Part shown: positions 16,974 through 27,117 of the stretch, piece after piece | Layout: each line of letters starts with the position of its first letter | How positions within the stretch are numbered: the first letter of the stretch is position 1 | NCBI GenBank assembly: GCA_027488375.1 | Contig: JAIYBW010000005.1 | Span: 1-64,000 of the forward strand | Direction: 5' to 3' | Origin: Pseudomonadota bacterium | GTDB taxonomy: Bacteria > Bdellovibrionota > Bacteriovoracia > Bacteriovoracales > Bacteriovoracaceae | DNA length: 64,000 nucleotides | Notes under the pieces: generated by a model | Database searches by the model: none | The model's input: the letters and a program-made list of their open reading frames with translations, nothing else | What the model was told of the DNA's origin: nothing | Translations under genes and position numbers: made by a program

Positions 16974-19205
16974 TTATATCTTTTGCAATGGAGCAAACTT
17001 AACCATAAATTTCTTTCTCATACCGTCGCGAAACAAAATCGTGACCTTTTCATCGGCCCCAGTTCCTTCAGAATCCAAAACAGTTCCTTCTCCATATAAA
17101 GTATGCAGAAGCTTAGAACCAGATGGAAAATTGGCCAGGGGTTTTACTTTCTTTGTTTGATATGTTTTTTCTGAACCAAAACTATCATCATGATAATTTT
17201 TCGTCTGATCAAAATCATCAAACTGTGAATCATCAAAATGACTTTTTTTCATAGTCGTTTGAAAAGTAATCCACTTATAATATGAATCTGGTATTTCGTA
17301 AATAAACTGGCTAGGCCCATTAAATTTTAAACTACCCCACAACATACGGCCTTGAGCAAATGAAATTGTTAATTGTCTCATCGCTCTTGTCATGGCGACA
17401 TAAAATAGCCTTCTTTCTTCTTCTATAGCGACTGGTCCATTTTCTAAGCTTTTGTATGATGGGAATATATTCTCTTCCACGCCAACAAGAAAAACATAAG
17501 GATACTCTAAGCCTTTTGAGCCATGAACTGTCATAAGGGATACCGAATCTCCTGATTCCTGCTCAGTTGTAGTATCTAATGTAATACTTTCTAAAAACTT
17601 TACTAAACTTGGCGCTTCTTCATTTTCCTCAAACTGCTTAAGAGCACTCATCAATTCTTCTAAGTTTTCTATCCTCGCAGCTCCCTCATAAGTCTTATCT
17701 GCACGGAGTAGTTCTAAATAGCCTGACTCGTTAAGTAGTTTTTCATAGCTTTGAGATGGTGGCGCTTCTGAGCTCTCCAAAACAAGCACTTCATGGATGA
17801 GATGAGTTAGTTGAGAGAGGGCGCTCATGACCTTGGCGGACAAAGTCAAATGCTTAAAATCTGCAGGTTGTTCGACAATTTTTTCAACTAATTCGAACAT
17901 TGAAAGTTGTAATCGAACAGCTTCATCTTCAATTTTACGGAGTGAAGTCGCCCCTAATCCTCTGGCCGGAGTATTGATAATTCGGGTTAAGGCAAGTGAG
18001 TCTTTCTTATTAACGACGACTCTCATGTAGGAAATCATATCTTTGATCTCTTTTCGATCGTAGAATTTGATCCCTGCAATGACTCTGTATGGAAATTTTT
18101 CTTTTCTTAATGAATCCTCAATAACTCGAGAATGAGCATTATTACGATAAAAAACGGCAACATCCTTGAGTGAAACACCTTTATTGACTAAATTTCGGAT
18201 TTGCTGGCCAACATATTCAGCTTCAGCTCTATCATCTTTACATTCAACAATCTTAATTTCATCTCCGTCAGGATTATCAGTCCACATTTGCTTACCCTTG
18301 CGGGCGATATTTTTTGATATAACCTGAGAGGCGGCTTCAATAATGGTCTTCGAGGATCGATAATTCTGCTCTAATTTAATAAGTGTTGAGTCAGGAAATA
18401 CTTTTTCATATTCAAGAATATTTCTGATGTCAGCACCTCTCCATGAATAGATCGATTGATCCTCATCTCCAACGACACAAATATTCCGAGTTAATGAGCT
18501 TAAAAGTTGAATAAGATTAAATTGCGCCCTATTTGTATCTTGATACTCATCAACTAATACATACTTAAATTTTTGTTGATATTTCAAAAGGACTTCTGGG
18601 AAACGATGAAATAAATTTAAGACACCCGTAATAAGCCCACCAAAATCAACCGCATTACTTCTAAGTAGCTCTGATTCATACTCTAAGTATAAACCCCAGA
18701 GCAAGCGGTCTTCAGAAATCTTCTCCACATCCATTGAAAGAGGTATTCCAGTAAAGTGACCCAGATTTTTTATACTATCAACATAAGAAGCAACTGTGTA
18801 AGGAGAGAGTTCTTTTTGACTAATCCCTCTTTTTGCCAATAGTGCTTTAATAATTGATTGAGATTCACCATCATCATAGATAGTAAAATTTTTAGAGAGC
18901 CCTAAATAGGTAGCCTCCATTCTTAAGACTTTTGCACAAAAAGCATGGAAGGTCGTGACTTGCAAAGCACCTATATTTATCTCGGTATTACTTGCTAACC
19001 TCTCTCTCATTTCCCTTGCTGCTTTATTGGAAAATGTAACGGCCAGAACCTGAAAGGGACTTACGTTTTTTTCTTCAAGGAGAAATTGAATTCTAGCAAC
19101 CAAAGTTCTCGTTTTGCCAGAACCTGCTCCCGCAAGAATCATAACTGGGCCATCAGTTTGAAGCACGGCCTGTTTCTGTGATTCATTTAAGTAATCAAAG
19201 TTCAT
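16974..19205 (-). CDS. UvrD/PcrA-type superfamily 1 DNA helicase
   Basis: 743 aa. SF1 motifs in order: Q-motif LNESQKQAVL (6-15), Walker A LAGAGSGKTRT (24-34), motif II VDEYQDTN, motif III GDEDQSIYSWRGADI, motif IV EQNYRSS, motif V TVHGSKGLEYPYVFLVG and motif VI EERRLFYVAMTRA. The C-terminus (about 690-743) holds LHTLYGEGTVLDSEG, the Tudor-like RNA-polymerase-binding fold of PcrA/UvrD. It unwinds DNA 3'-5' in repair and clears RNA polymerase. Its start overlaps the glmS stop by one base (TAATG). Confidence 0.95.
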   Translation of the reverse strand: MNFDYLNESQKQAVLQTDGPVMILAGAGSGKTRTLVARIQFLLEEKNVSPFQVLAVTFSNKAAREMRERLASNTEINIGALQVTTFHAFCAKVLRMEATYLGLSKNFTIYDDGESQSIIKALLAKRGISQKELSPYTVASYVDSIKNLGHFTGIPLSMDVEKISEDRLLWGLYLEYESELLRSNAVDFGGLITGVLNLFHRFPEVLLKYQQKFKYVLVDEYQDTNRAQFNLIQLLSSLTRNICVVGDEDQSIYSWRGADIRNILEYEKVFPDSTLIKLEQNYRSSKTIIEAASQVISKNIARKGKQMWTDNPDGDEIKIVECKDDRAEAEYVGQQIRNLVNKGVSLKDVAVFYRNNAHSRVIEDSLRKEKFPYRVIAGIKFYDRKEIKDMISYMRVVVNKKDSLALTRIINTPARGLGATSLRKIEDEAVRLQLSMFELVEKIVEQPADFKHLTLSAKVMSALSQLTHLIHEVLVLESSEAPPSQSYEKLLNESGYLELLRADKTYEGAARIENLEELMSALKQFEENEEAPSLVKFLESITLDTTTEQESGDSVSLMTVHGSKGLEYPYVFLVGVEENIFPSYKSLENGPVAIEEERRLFYVAMTRAMRQLTISFAQGRMLWGSLKFNGPSQFIYEIPDSYYKWITFQTTMKKSHFDDSQFDDFDQTKNYHDDSFGSEKTYQTKKVKPLANFPSGSKLLHTLYGEGTVLDSEGTGADEKVTILFRDGMRKKFMVKFAPLQKI

Positions 19206-21016
19206 TATTCTACCGTCACCGATTTAGCTAAATTTCTAGGTTTATCAATGTCTGTACCTTTTAAATAAGCAATATGATAAGAGAGGAACTGTAGAGCCAC
19301 GTTTACATAAAGTGGACTTAAATCATTGAGCCCATGAAAATTAAGGCCCAAGTAGAAATCTGATAGATGCTCAAGTTCTTCACTTTTTTCAGGACCAATC
19401 ACAACAACTTTACCTCGACGTGCTTTAACTTCCTCAACATTTGAAATCGTTTTTTCAAATAATTCTGGGCCCACAACCGCAATGTTAACAATTTCCTCAT
19501 CAATCAGTGCAATTGGACCATGCTTCAACTCTCCCGCAGCATAGCCTTCAGCATGGACATAGGCTATTTCCTTGAGCTTCAAAGCTCCTTCCAGAGCGAT
19601 TGGAAAATATTTTCCTCTACCAGTAAAAATGAACCCTTTTTGAGTATAAATTTTCTCCGCTATTTTTTTAATTTTTTCAGAGTCTGCACAAAGTTCTGAA
19701 ACTCTATTGGATAATAATTTAAGTTCTACAAAAAGATTTGGATCATCCAAAGTTCCACTCATGGCGCGACTCATCAGGTAACCAGTTAGAACTTGTAATG
19801 TAAATGCTTTAGTTGAAGCCACTCCAATCTCAACACCTGCATGAATAAGAAAATTCTTATCTGCATTTCTAAAGAGAGTTGAGCCTTCAACGTTCACAAT
19901 AGCAAAAGATGAAATCCCTTTCTCTCTACATAATTCTTGGCATGCAAGAGTATCGGCAGTCTCTCCAGACTGCGAAATAAATAGGCCAATTTCATTTTCA
20001 TTAATTATGGGATTTTTGTACCTAAATTCAGAGGCAATCTCAACTGATGCTCGCTGGCGATTAATTTGTTCAAAATAGTTTTTGATCACTAAACCTGCAT
20101 GCCAGGCAGTACCACAAGCAGTTAAATGCCAACATGAAGTCTTAAAGTTTTTGATTTGATCTAAAATCTTTCGCCCTTCATTTTTAATATAATAAGCTGC
20201 AATTTTTTCAATTAACGATGGTTGCTCATGGATTTCTTTAAGCATGAAATGCTCATAAATTCCCTTGTTCGTCGTATCTACACTCATAGCATTGCTTTGA
20301 ATTTTATACCTATCAGATGGAGTTAAATCTAATTCGTAAAAATTAATCTTTACTCCATTTTCACTCACTGAACTTTCGCAAATGATACTATCTTCTGGAA
20401 AATAAATTCTTGGAGCAAAACCAACTAAGGCGAAAGGATCAGATGAGACAAAAGCCTCGCGAGTCTGTTGATTGTCTCCGACGACTAAGGGAGCAGATCT
20501 TTTTAGGCAGTAGAGTTTGTCAGTATTCTTTTCAATGATCACAAACGCTGAATTACCAGTAATCGTTGAAAATGATTTGGATATTGATAAGAGGACATTC
20601 TTCGTTTCAAGATAAAACTTGGTGAGGAGAACAAGGAAAACCTCTGAATCTGTTTGCGATTTAAACTCAAAGCCTTCTGCTTGAAGTTCTTTTTTCAAAA
20701 CACCAGCATTTTCAATAATGCCATTATGGACAACGGCAAATAAATCGTTTCCATGTGGGTGAGCGTTGTCAGCAGTCACAGCACCATGAGTGGCCCAACG
20801 AGTATGGCCGATCCCCGTATGTGAAAAGGGCTTTTTTTCTTGGATGAGGGATTTGAGGTTATCTAACTTCCCTTCTTTTTTTAGAATCTGAAGTTCATTA
20901 TTAATTTTTAGACAAATTCCTGCGGAGTCATATCCTCGGTACTCCAATCTTGAAAGACCTTCTATGATTGGGCCTACTGAATTATTTGGACCAGAATAAC
21001 CGACAATTCCACACAT
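19205..21016 (-). CDS. glmS: Glutamine-fructose-6-phosphate aminotransferase
   Basis: 603 aa. The start is set at 21016 because the mature enzyme must begin MCGIVGY with Cys2 as the N-terminal nucleophile; an upstream in-frame start would add five residues. The glutaminase domain shows RWATHG and the synthase domain two SIS subdomains (SQSGETADT, STKAFT). The C-terminus KSVTVE is family-typical. It makes glucosamine-6-phosphate for peptidoglycan and LPS. It follows glmU in the same operon; the 83-nt spacer holds no recognisable glmS ribozyme. Confidence 0.97.
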   Translation of the reverse strand: MCGIVGYSGPNNSVGPIIEGLSRLEYRGYDSAGICLKINNELQILKKEGKLDNLKSLIQEKKPFSHTGIGHTRWATHGAVTADNAHPHGNDLFAVVHNGIIENAGVLKKELQAEGFEFKSQTDSEVFLVLLTKFYLETKNVLLSISKSFSTITGNSAFVIIEKNTDKLYCLKRSAPLVVGDNQQTREAFVSSDPFALVGFAPRIYFPEDSIICESSVSENGVKINFYELDLTPSDRYKIQSNAMSVDTTNKGIYEHFMLKEIHEQPSLIEKIAAYYIKNEGRKILDQIKNFKTSCWHLTACGTAWHAGLVIKNYFEQINRQRASVEIASEFRYKNPIINENEIGLFISQSGETADTLACQELCREKGISSFAIVNVEGSTLFRNADKNFLIHAGVEIGVASTKAFTLQVLTGYLMSRAMSGTLDDPNLFVELKLLSNRVSELCADSEKIKKIAEKIYTQKGFIFTGRGKYFPIALEGALKLKEIAYVHAEGYAAGELKHGPIALIDEEIVNIAVVGPELFEKTISNVEEVKARRGKVVVIGPEKSEELEHLSDFYLGLNFHGLNDLSPLYVNVALQFLSYHIAYLKGTDIDKPRNLAKSVTVE

Positions 21017-21099
21017 GGATGACTCCCACAATTTGGCTTAAATAGAGGTGATCAATTTAGCATTTTGAGGAGGAACTTACTAGCGTTGCGCGAAGCAGC

Positions 21100-22506
21100 T
21101 TAGCCCTTTTTGCTCTTTAGAAATCTCTTGGCCGATCCTTCCTTAGTGGTCTGTTGAGATCGGGCAATCCCAAACCCACCATCTGGGATATTTTTTGTAA
21201 TTGTTGATCCTGCGGCAACAAATGCGTCATTCCCAATTTCAATTGGCGCCACGGCCTGGCAATCGGATCCAATAAAGGTATTTGAGCCAATTTTAGTTTT
21301 ATGTTTGTTGGCCCCATCATAATTACAGGTAATAAAACCACATCCGATATTTGAGTTTTCACCTATTTCCGCATCACCTATATAACTAAGGTGTGAAACT
21401 TTCACCCCACGAGATAATTTTGATTTTTTCACTTCCACAAAGTTACCTACCTTTGCATCAGGTCCAATATCAGCACCGGGTCTTAGCCTCGCCATAGGTC
21501 CAATTGTTGCCTCATCATGAACGATAGCATCTTCTAAATAACTTGAAGCCAGTATTTCAGCTCCTGATTTAACAATTGAATTTTTAATAAAGGTGTTCGA
21601 CTCAATTAAAACATTTTGTTCGATTGTCGTTTTCCCAAGAAGTGTGCATCCTGGATAAATAATAGTTCCAGCACCTATCTGAACATCAAAATCTATGTAG
21701 CACTGATCAGGATCTAAGAATCTCACACCTTCAATCATAAGATTTGTTATTTTTTTTGAGCGGATCACTTTGTCGACCTTGGCCAACTGTTCAAGTGTAT
21801 TAACTCCAAGGAAAGGAAGCTCTGATTCAAATTTGACGGCTCTCACATTAAAATTTTGTTTAAAGAGATCGGTAAGATAGAATTCTCCGGATTTATTTTT
21901 ATTATCAATTTGATTTAAAAGGTTTTTGACATGGGATGTTTTTAGAATATAAAAACCAGAATTAACTTCTCTAATTAAACGCTCAGACTCTGTTGCATCT
22001 TTTTCTTCAACAATATTAAATCCAGATTTGCCATGAACTATTCTTCCATAGCCTTTAGGTTGAGCCGTTTCAAAGCTCGCAGCAACTCCTAGGAGTTCAT
22101 TATCTGATTTTAAGATATCAAAAAGCTGATTAAATTCTTGTGAAGTGATGAGAGGAGTATCTGCACAAGCAACAAGAGTGTAATCATAGTTCCAAAAATG
22201 TGGCAGATCTTCAAAGCAAGCCTTTAGGGCATCGGCAGTACCTTTCTGTTCTCTCTGCCAAGCAAGCTTCATATTTACTTTTTGAGAATGATTTTGCCAC
22301 CAGTTTTCAAGTAATTCCTTGCGATGACCTATGACAACACCAACCTCAGCTTTCAAGCTAGATTCACGAGCAAAACTTAGTGCAGCTTCGACAACAAAAT
22401 CTAATAAAGGCTTACCTGCACACAATGAAAGGGCCTTTGGAACATCTGTTTTCATTCTTGTTCCCTTACCAGCAGCAAGTATTACTATACCAATAGACTT
22501 TACCAT
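21100..22506 (-). CDS. glmU: Bifunctional UDP-GlcNAc pyrophosphorylase / GlcN-1-P acetyltransferase
   Basis: 468 aa. The N-terminal pyrophosphorylase has LAAGKGTRMKTDVPKAL (10-26) and WQREQKGTADAL; the C-terminal left-handed beta helix shows hexapeptide repeats (IGPMARLRPGADIG, VGNFVEVKKS, YIGDAEIGENSNIGCG, NTFIGSDCQAVAPIEIGND). It makes UDP-GlcNAc from GlcN-1-P. As the first gene of the long minus-strand operon it sets expression of glmS and the DNA-repair/stress genes after it. Confidence 0.96.
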   Translation of the reverse strand: MVKSIGIVILAAGKGTRMKTDVPKALSLCAGKPLLDFVVEAALSFARESSLKAEVGVVIGHRKELLENWWQNHSQKVNMKLAWQREQKGTADALKACFEDLPHFWNYDYTLVACADTPLITSQEFNQLFDILKSDNELLGVAASFETAQPKGYGRIVHGKSGFNIVEEKDATESERLIREVNSGFYILKTSHVKNLLNQIDNKNKSGEFYLTDLFKQNFNVRAVKFESELPFLGVNTLEQLAKVDKVIRSKKITNLMIEGVRFLDPDQCYIDFDVQIGAGTIIYPGCTLLGKTTIEQNVLIESNTFIKNSIVKSGAEILASSYLEDAIVHDEATIGPMARLRPGADIGPDAKVGNFVEVKKSKLSRGVKVSHLSYIGDAEIGENSNIGCGFITCNYDGANKHKTKIGSNTFIGSDCQAVAPIEIGNDAFVAAGSTITKNIPDGGFGIARSQQTTKEGSAKRFLKSKKG

Positions 22507-22647
22507 AAACTTGAACCTTTTTATCAGTAACTCTCAAGTCACTGTTTTTTGTATTTCTAGACTTAATTCGTCTCTCAAATAATACCTCACAAAAATAGGT
22601 TTCTCAGCTTTTTTTAATGAAAAAAAAATTAAGAAAAAGTGAAAAAA

Positions 22648-22678
22648 GTTTAAAGAACACTCGTAATTATCCCGATTT
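22648..22678 (+). promoter_or_regulatory. Possible heat-shock (sigma-32-like) promoter of lon
   Basis: In the 227-bp glmU-lon spacer a CCCGATTT element (22671-22678) resembles the sigma-32 -10 CCCCATNT. An upstream TTTAAAG (about 22649-22655), 15 nt away, is a weak match to the -35. lon is heat-shock controlled in many proteobacteria. The motif match is imperfect and the assignment tentative. The rest of the spacer is A/T-rich with no further signal that I can support. Confidence 0.3.
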
Positions 22679-22733
22679 AGATTTTGTACACAGTTCTTCA
22701 TGGAAGAGACTTACGAGCTAGAGGAGATAAAGT

Positions 22734-25169
22734 ATGGTGACAAATTACGAGGGAGAAGCGATTGAATTCAAGGAAACGCTCCCTTTACTACCAGTCCGCG
22801 ATCTTGTTGTATACCCGTTCATGATTTTGCCGTTATTTGTTGGTCGCGACACATCCATTAAAGCAGTGGAAGAGTCTCTCAATAATACAGACCGCTTAAT
22901 CCTATTGGCATCTCAGAAAGACATTACCGCTGAAACTCCTTCTCCATCTGAAATTTATGAGATGGGAACAGTGGCTATGATCATGAGAATGAGAAAGCTA
23001 CCTGACGGAAGAGTTAAAATTCTTATCCAAGGTCTTGCAAAGGCCCGTATTAAAGAATTCGTCGGCACAGATCCTTTTTACAAAGTAAAAGTTGAAAAGG
23101 TTGAAAACCTATCTGTAACTGCAGCTCCAGCAACAATTGAAGCGTTAGCAAGAACAGTTAAAGAAAATCTTGAAAAAGTTATTTCTCAAGGTAAGGTCTT
23201 ATCACCCGATATCTTAATGGTTCTAGAGGATATCCAAGATCCAGGTCGACTTGCTGATCTTGTGGCTTCAAATCTCAACCTAAAAGTTACTGAAGCTCAA
23301 AAAGTTTTAGAAATTCTAGATCCTGCTGAAAGACTCTCGCATATTAATCAAGTTCTTATGAATGAGCTTGAAGTCCTAGGACAACAAGCAAAATTAAAAT
23401 CTAATCATAAAGATGATCACGCGAAGAATCAGAAAGAATTCTTTTTACGTGAACAAATTAAGGCCATGAAACAAGAGCTCCAAGATGATTCATCTGATAA
23501 AAACGATGAGTTTGCCGAGATTCGAGAAAAAATCATGGCAAAATCTTTACCGACCGATAGTGAAAAAGAAGCTCTTAAGCAACTCGGTAGACTTGAAAGA
23601 ATGCATCCAGACTCATCCGAGGCAAGTATTCTAAGAAGTTATCTTGAATGGGTTGTGGATCTACCATGGTCTGAAGAATCTAAAGAAGTGACGGATCTTC
23701 AATATGCCAAAGATATTTTAGATGAGGATCACTTTGATTTAGAAAAAGTTAAAGAGCGTATTCTTGAATATCTAGCAGTACGAACTTTAAAAGGGGCAAC
23801 GGCGAAAGGACCTATCCTTTGTTTCTCTGGTCCTCCAGGAGTAGGTAAAACATCTCTTGGAAAATCAATTGCGAAAGCAACTGGTCGAGAGTTTGTTCGC
23901 ATTTCACTTGGTGGAGTCAAAGATGAATCTGAAATTCGAGGTCATCGTAGAACCTACGTAGGTGCGATGCCAGGAAGATTCATCCAAGCGATGAAACAAT
24001 GTAAGACGACCAACCCTATCATTCTTCTTGATGAGATTGATAAACTTGGCTCAGACTTTAAGGGAGATCCTGCTTCCGCGATGCTTGAGGTCCTAGACCC
24101 AGAACAAAATTGCAGCTTTAGAGATAATTATCTGAACATGAATTATGATCTTTCTAAGGTTATGTTCATCGCGACAGCAAATATGCTTGATCAAATTCCT
24201 GGCCCGTTAAGAGACAGAATGGAGATCATCAATCTTGCTGGTTACAGCCAAGAAGAGAAGGTTCAAATCTCTAAAAAATATCTCATTCCTAAACAAATGG
24301 ATGAGCATGGAATTACTAATGATCATATAGAATTTCATGATGAAGGTGTGGAGTTTGTTATCGCAGGCTACACTAGAGAAGCAGGATTGAGAAATCTTGA
24401 AAGACAGGTGGGTGCACTTTGTAGAAAAGTGGCAAAGAAAATTGCCTCTGGTCATCATGGTAAGACTCATATTATTTCATCGACTGCTGAAGAGCTTCTT
24501 GGGCCTCCTGTCTACTCTCGTGAAGACTCTAATGAATTTGATGAGATTGGAGTTGCAACAGGACTTGCTTGGACTGCTGGAGGAGGAGAAATTCTTCACA
24601 TCGAAGCTACTAAGATGAAAGGGCGTGGAATTACCCTCACTGGACAACTTGGTGATGTGATGAAGGAATCTGCTCATGCAGCCATGGGCTTTATCCGAAG
24701 TCATGCCAAAGAACTTGGAATAGATGAAAAGTTTTTTGAAGAGTATGAAGTCCATATCCACTTACCTGCAGGAGCGATCCCTAAAGATGGGCCATCAGCT
24801 GGGATCACTTTAGCAACTGTGATAACTTCACTTCTTACTGGTAGCTATATCTCAAAAGATATTGCTATGACTGGTGAGATTACACTCACAGGAAAAGTTC
24901 TACCAGTAGGCGGAATAAAAGAGAAAGCCCTTGCAGCGATGAGAGCTGGAATTGAAACAATCATCATCCCATGGAAAAACCAGAAGGATGTTCTCGAAAT
25001 TCCTGCTCATTATCGCAAGAAACTGAACTTCATTCCGGTGAAAAATATCCAAGAAGTTTTAACAATTGCCTTGGTTGACTGGAAAGGTCAGTTAGATCTC
25101 GATCAACATAAGAGAAAAACTGAAGAGCCTAAAAAGCCTCAACCTAAAACTGATCAGTTCGCTGCTTAA
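22734..25169 (+). CDS. lon: ATP-dependent Lon protease
   Basis: 811 aa, full length. N-terminal substrate domain ([21 protein letters not shown]), coiled-coil linker (about 200-290), AAA+ domain with Walker [14 protein letters not shown] (about 366-378), Walker [11 protein letters not shown], and a C-terminal Ser/Lys protease domain. Ser688 in PKDGPSAG and Lys731 in GGIKEK form the dyad with the standard 43-residue separation. The ribosome-binding site GAGGAG precedes the ATG. A strong terminator follows. A second Lon is at the right end of the window. Confidence 0.98.
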   Translation: MVTNYEGEAIEFKETLPLLPVRDLVVYPFMILPLFVGRDTSIKAVEESLNNTDRLILLASQKDITAETPSPSEIYEMGTVAMIMRMRKLPDGRVKILIQGLAKARIKEFVGTDPFYKVKVEKVENLSVTAAPATIEALARTVKENLEKVISQGKVLSPDILMVLEDIQDPGRLADLVASNLNLKVTEAQKVLEILDPAERLSHINQVLMNELEVLGQQAKLKSNHKDDHAKNQKEFFLREQIKAMKQELQDDSSDKNDEFAEIREKIMAKSLPTDSEKEALKQLGRLERMHPDSSEASILRSYLEWVVDLPWSEESKEVTDLQYAKDILDEDHFDLEKVKERILEYLAVRTLKGATAKGPILCFSGPPGVGKTSLGKSIAKATGREFVRISLGGVKDESEIRGHRRTYVGAMPGRFIQAMKQCKTTNPIILLDEIDKLGSDFKGDPASAMLEVLDPEQNCSFRDNYLNMNYDLSKVMFIATANMLDQIPGPLRDRMEIINLAGYSQEEKVQISKKYLIPKQMDEHGITNDHIEFHDEGVEFVIAGYTREAGLRNLERQVGALCRKVAKKIASGHHGKTHIISSTAEELLGPPVYSREDSNEFDEIGVATGLAWTAGGGEILHIEATKMKGRGITLTGQLGDVMKESAHAAMGFIRSHAKELGIDEKFFEEYEVHIHLPAGAIPKDGPSAGITLATVITSLLTGSYISKDIAMTGEITLTGKVLPVGGIKEKALAAMRAGIETIIIPWKNQKDVLEIPAHYRKKLNFIPVKNIQEVLTIALVDWKGQLDLDQHKRKTEEPKKPQPKTDQFAA

Positions 25170-25171
25170 TA

Positions 25172-25202
25172 AAAATGGGCCCGAAAGGGCCCTTTTTTTT
25201 TT
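25172..25202 (+). terminator. Rho-independent terminator after lon
   Basis: GGGCCC-GAAA-GGGCCC stem-loop (25177-25192) followed by eight or more T. Confidence 0.95.
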
Positions 25203-25244
25203 AGTTTTACTTCAATTATCTCCTAAATTTGTTATTCTTTTCAC

Positions 25245-25649
25245 ATGGAAGAAAATAATAAACACAACTCACTTAAAGTTGTTGTTGTCGATGACTCAGA
25301 TTTTTCACGATCAATTGTCATTAAAATGCTCAAAGCTGAAAATTTTAACGTGGTTGGTGAAGCTGCTTCTGCAGCCTCAGCTTTACAGGTCATTAAAGAT
25401 AAAAAGCCTCATGTTGTCATAACAGATATTGTGATGCCAGAAATTAGTGGGATAGAACTCACAGAAAGAATTAATCAAGATTTCGATGATATATATGTGA
25501 TTGTGATTTCATCTCTCTCACAAGAACACGTGGTTTTAGAGGCAATAGGCGCTGGAGCTGCAGATTTTATTGCCAAACCAATTAATCAACAGCAATTAGT
25601 TGATTCTTTAGATAAAATCATATCTCAGATCAAGAAAGATTCATTGTAG
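25245..25649 (+). CDS. CheY-like single-domain response regulator
   Basis: 134 aa, one receiver domain. Acidic pocket Asp16-Asp17, phosphoacceptor Asp61 (VVITDIVMP), conserved Ser89 and Lys111 (AKPIN) are all present. No output domain. Its neighbour 12 nt downstream is a CheX/CheC-like phosphatase, which suggests a CheY-P/phosphatase pair acting in motility or another phosphorelay. No histidine kinase is in the window. Confidence 0.95.
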   Translation: MEENNKHNSLKVVVVDDSDFSRSIVIKMLKAENFNVVGEAASAASALQVIKDKKPHVVITDIVMPEISGIELTERINQDFDDIYVIVISSLSQEHVVLEAIGAGAADFIAKPINQQQLVDSLDKIISQIKKDSL

Positions 25650-25661
25650 TCAGGAGGACTC

Positions 25662-26096
25662 ATGGATATTACACAAAATTTATCAATCTCAAACATAGAA
25701 GAATTAAAGATACTTTCAGATGTTCGATTAATTGAACGTAGAGACTTAAATCCTATTTATTCCAAAGAAAATCTTCAGGTGCAATTAATAATCCAGGGAG
25801 ATTTACAAGGTCTCATTAATTGCCATCTTTGTTTAGACGGTTTTGAGTTATCAACCTCAGAAAGAAATTATATTTTTCCTCTTTTCGTGGAAACGATGAA
25901 TATCCTCATTGGTAAGCAAATATCAGAATCTTCATCACTTTCTCAATTCAAACTCACTATTTCTCCTCCAAAATTATCAATGGTTTCCAGAGAATTAAAT
26001 ACGACTTATAAATTAGGCATGCAGGCCTATGAGTTAGAAGTAGATGGCCTAAGTTTCTGTGTCTTAACTGAATACATTCTCAAGGCGTTAAACTAA
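25662..26096 (+). CDS. CheX/CheC-family phosphatase-like protein
   Basis: 144 aa. The diagnostic CheC/CheX active-site pattern E-x2-N-x22-P is present as Glu77 and Asn80 (VETMNILIG) and Pro103 (TISPP). The acidic or Ser residue usually four before Glu is Pro here. Size and the strand-rich C-terminus fit CheX. It probably dephosphorylates the receiver encoded just upstream. TCAGGAGGACTC before the ATG is a strong ribosome-binding site. The assignment rests on this motif and the neighbour. Confidence 0.7.
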   Translation: MDITQNLSISNIEELKILSDVRLIERRDLNPIYSKENLQVQLIIQGDLQGLINCHLCLDGFELSTSERNYIFPLFVETMNILIGKQISESSSLSQFKLTISPPKLSMVSRELNTTYKLGMQAYELEVDGLSFCVLTEYILKALN

Positions 26097-26431
26097 TGAA
26101 AACATTATTACAGTTTTTTGGTGTTTTTTTATCGACCGTTTTTTTTCTCTCAATTGAAATTAATGATAAAACTATTTTTAATCACATCTATTCAGTTATA
26201 TCCCCAACAACTCGAATGGCCCAAAAATCTACTGAGAACTTTTTTGATAGATCAATGAATAAGACTCAGCATTTCTCGAAAAAATTCTTTGATAATTCAG
26301 TACCTAAAATCAAAGATTCAGTTAAATCAAAGATGTCTGCAGCTTCAAAAAATAAAGACATTAAAGTATTCGATGACATCCGACCTGAAGATCGACAAGA
26401 GCTTGATGCACTTATAAAAAATCATCATTAA
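26096..26431 (+). CDS. Small exported or anchored protein, unknown
   Basis: 111 aa. An N-terminal hydrophobic segment (about 4-20) without an obvious cleavage site is followed by a basic, Ser/Lys-rich helical region and an acidic end (DDIRPEDRQELDAL). It starts on the stop of the CheX-like gene (TAATG), so it is translationally coupled. No family recognised. Confidence 0.65.
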   Translation: MKTLLQFFGVFLSTVFFLSIEINDKTIFNHIYSVISPTTRMAQKSTENFFDRSMNKTQHFSKKFFDNSVPKIKDSVKSKMSAASKNKDIKVFDDIRPEDRQELDALIKNHH

Positions 26432-26437
26432 ATTTCT

Positions 26438-26611
26438 TTATTGAGCCGATGTCCTGGTTCTTGTGCCCATTTTTTTTGAGCTCGTCATTTTTACTGTTTT
26501 AACATTTTCCCTCTGATTAGATTCTCTCATCATTGGGCAATCAGTATTTGTCTCTAATGCCAAAACTTGGAAACTCATTATTGAAATTAATATCACTAAA
26601 AATATCTTCAT
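26438..26611 (-). CDS. Small secreted peptide, CPMMRE family (copy 1)
   Basis: 57 aa. A signal peptide (MKIFLVILISIMSFQVLA) precedes a short basic mature peptide containing TDCPMMRESNQR. AGGAG lies 6 nt before the ATG. Residues 24-33 match the next gene (TECPMMREMNKR), so the two are paralogues. It is convergent with the gene ending at 26431. Function unknown. Confidence 0.7.
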   Translation of the reverse strand: MKIFLVILISIMSFQVLALETNTDCPMMRESNQRENVKTVKMTSSKKMGTRTRTSAQ

Positions 26612-26743
26612 CTGTGACTCCTTTATTTTAGATATTAATATCCAATAATGGTGCCAATTTTTAGATTTGATAGTATTTGAAAATTCATCTAGTTAAGATT
26701 TGAAATAGGTTGAGTCATTATACGATTGTATATTTTTTGATCA

Positions 26744-26770
26744 ATTTAAAGGGCCCCTTATAAGGGGCCC
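26744..26770 (-). terminator. Terminator after small peptide copy 2
   Basis: A perfect 20-nt palindrome made of GGGCCCCTTA and TAAGGGGCCC (26751-26770), followed on the minus strand by TTTAAATT. Confidence 0.8.
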
Positions 26771-26779
26771 ATATTGAGA

Positions 26780-26968
26780 TTAAACGCTTGTAGCTTTGTG
26801 ACCTTTTAAATGCGCAGGTTTTTTTACATCGTTGGATAAGTTTGCCTTGGTGTTCACTCTTTTATTCATTTCTCTCATCATTGGACATTCAGTTTCTGTC
26901 TGTCCTTCAGCAAAAGCTGAAATTGAATATAAAGATGCTAAAACAGCTAAGAATAAAAAATGTTTCAT
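26780..26968 (-). CDS. Small secreted peptide, CPMMRE family (copy 2)
   Basis: 62 aa. Signal peptide to about Ala20 (SISAFA), then a basic mature peptide with one Cys in TECPMMREMNKRVN. AGGGGGAAC before the ATG is a strong ribosome-binding site, so it is a real gene. It is a paralogue of the 57-aa gene downstream. The single Cys would allow dimerisation. Confidence 0.75.
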   Translation of the reverse strand: MKHFLFLAVLASLYSISAFAEGQTETECPMMREMNKRVNTKANLSNDVKKPAHLKGHKATSV

Positions 26969-27117
26969 AGTTCCCCCTTATTCATACTCTTGTTGATATA
27001 CAAGCAAGCATAATGCCAAGAATTAAGGGCCTAAGTATCTAAAATATCACATTGTTAATGTCGAATTCTTTTACATCACAGGAAAGTGTCAAATTTGTAG
27101 ACAGTCAGAATGGGAGA

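Noticed and set aside
21017..21099. glmS ribozyme upstream of glmS
   Set aside because: The 83-nt spacer is too short and lacks the pseudoknotted core; glmS is inside an operon.
24477..24761. 94-aa antisense ORF in lon
   Set aside because: Shadow of the lon frame; no start signals or recognisable protein.
26751..26770. Perfect 20-nt palindrome as an attachment or recombination site
   Set aside because: It is placed and flanked like a terminator of the 62-aa peptide gene, and no integrase is nearby.
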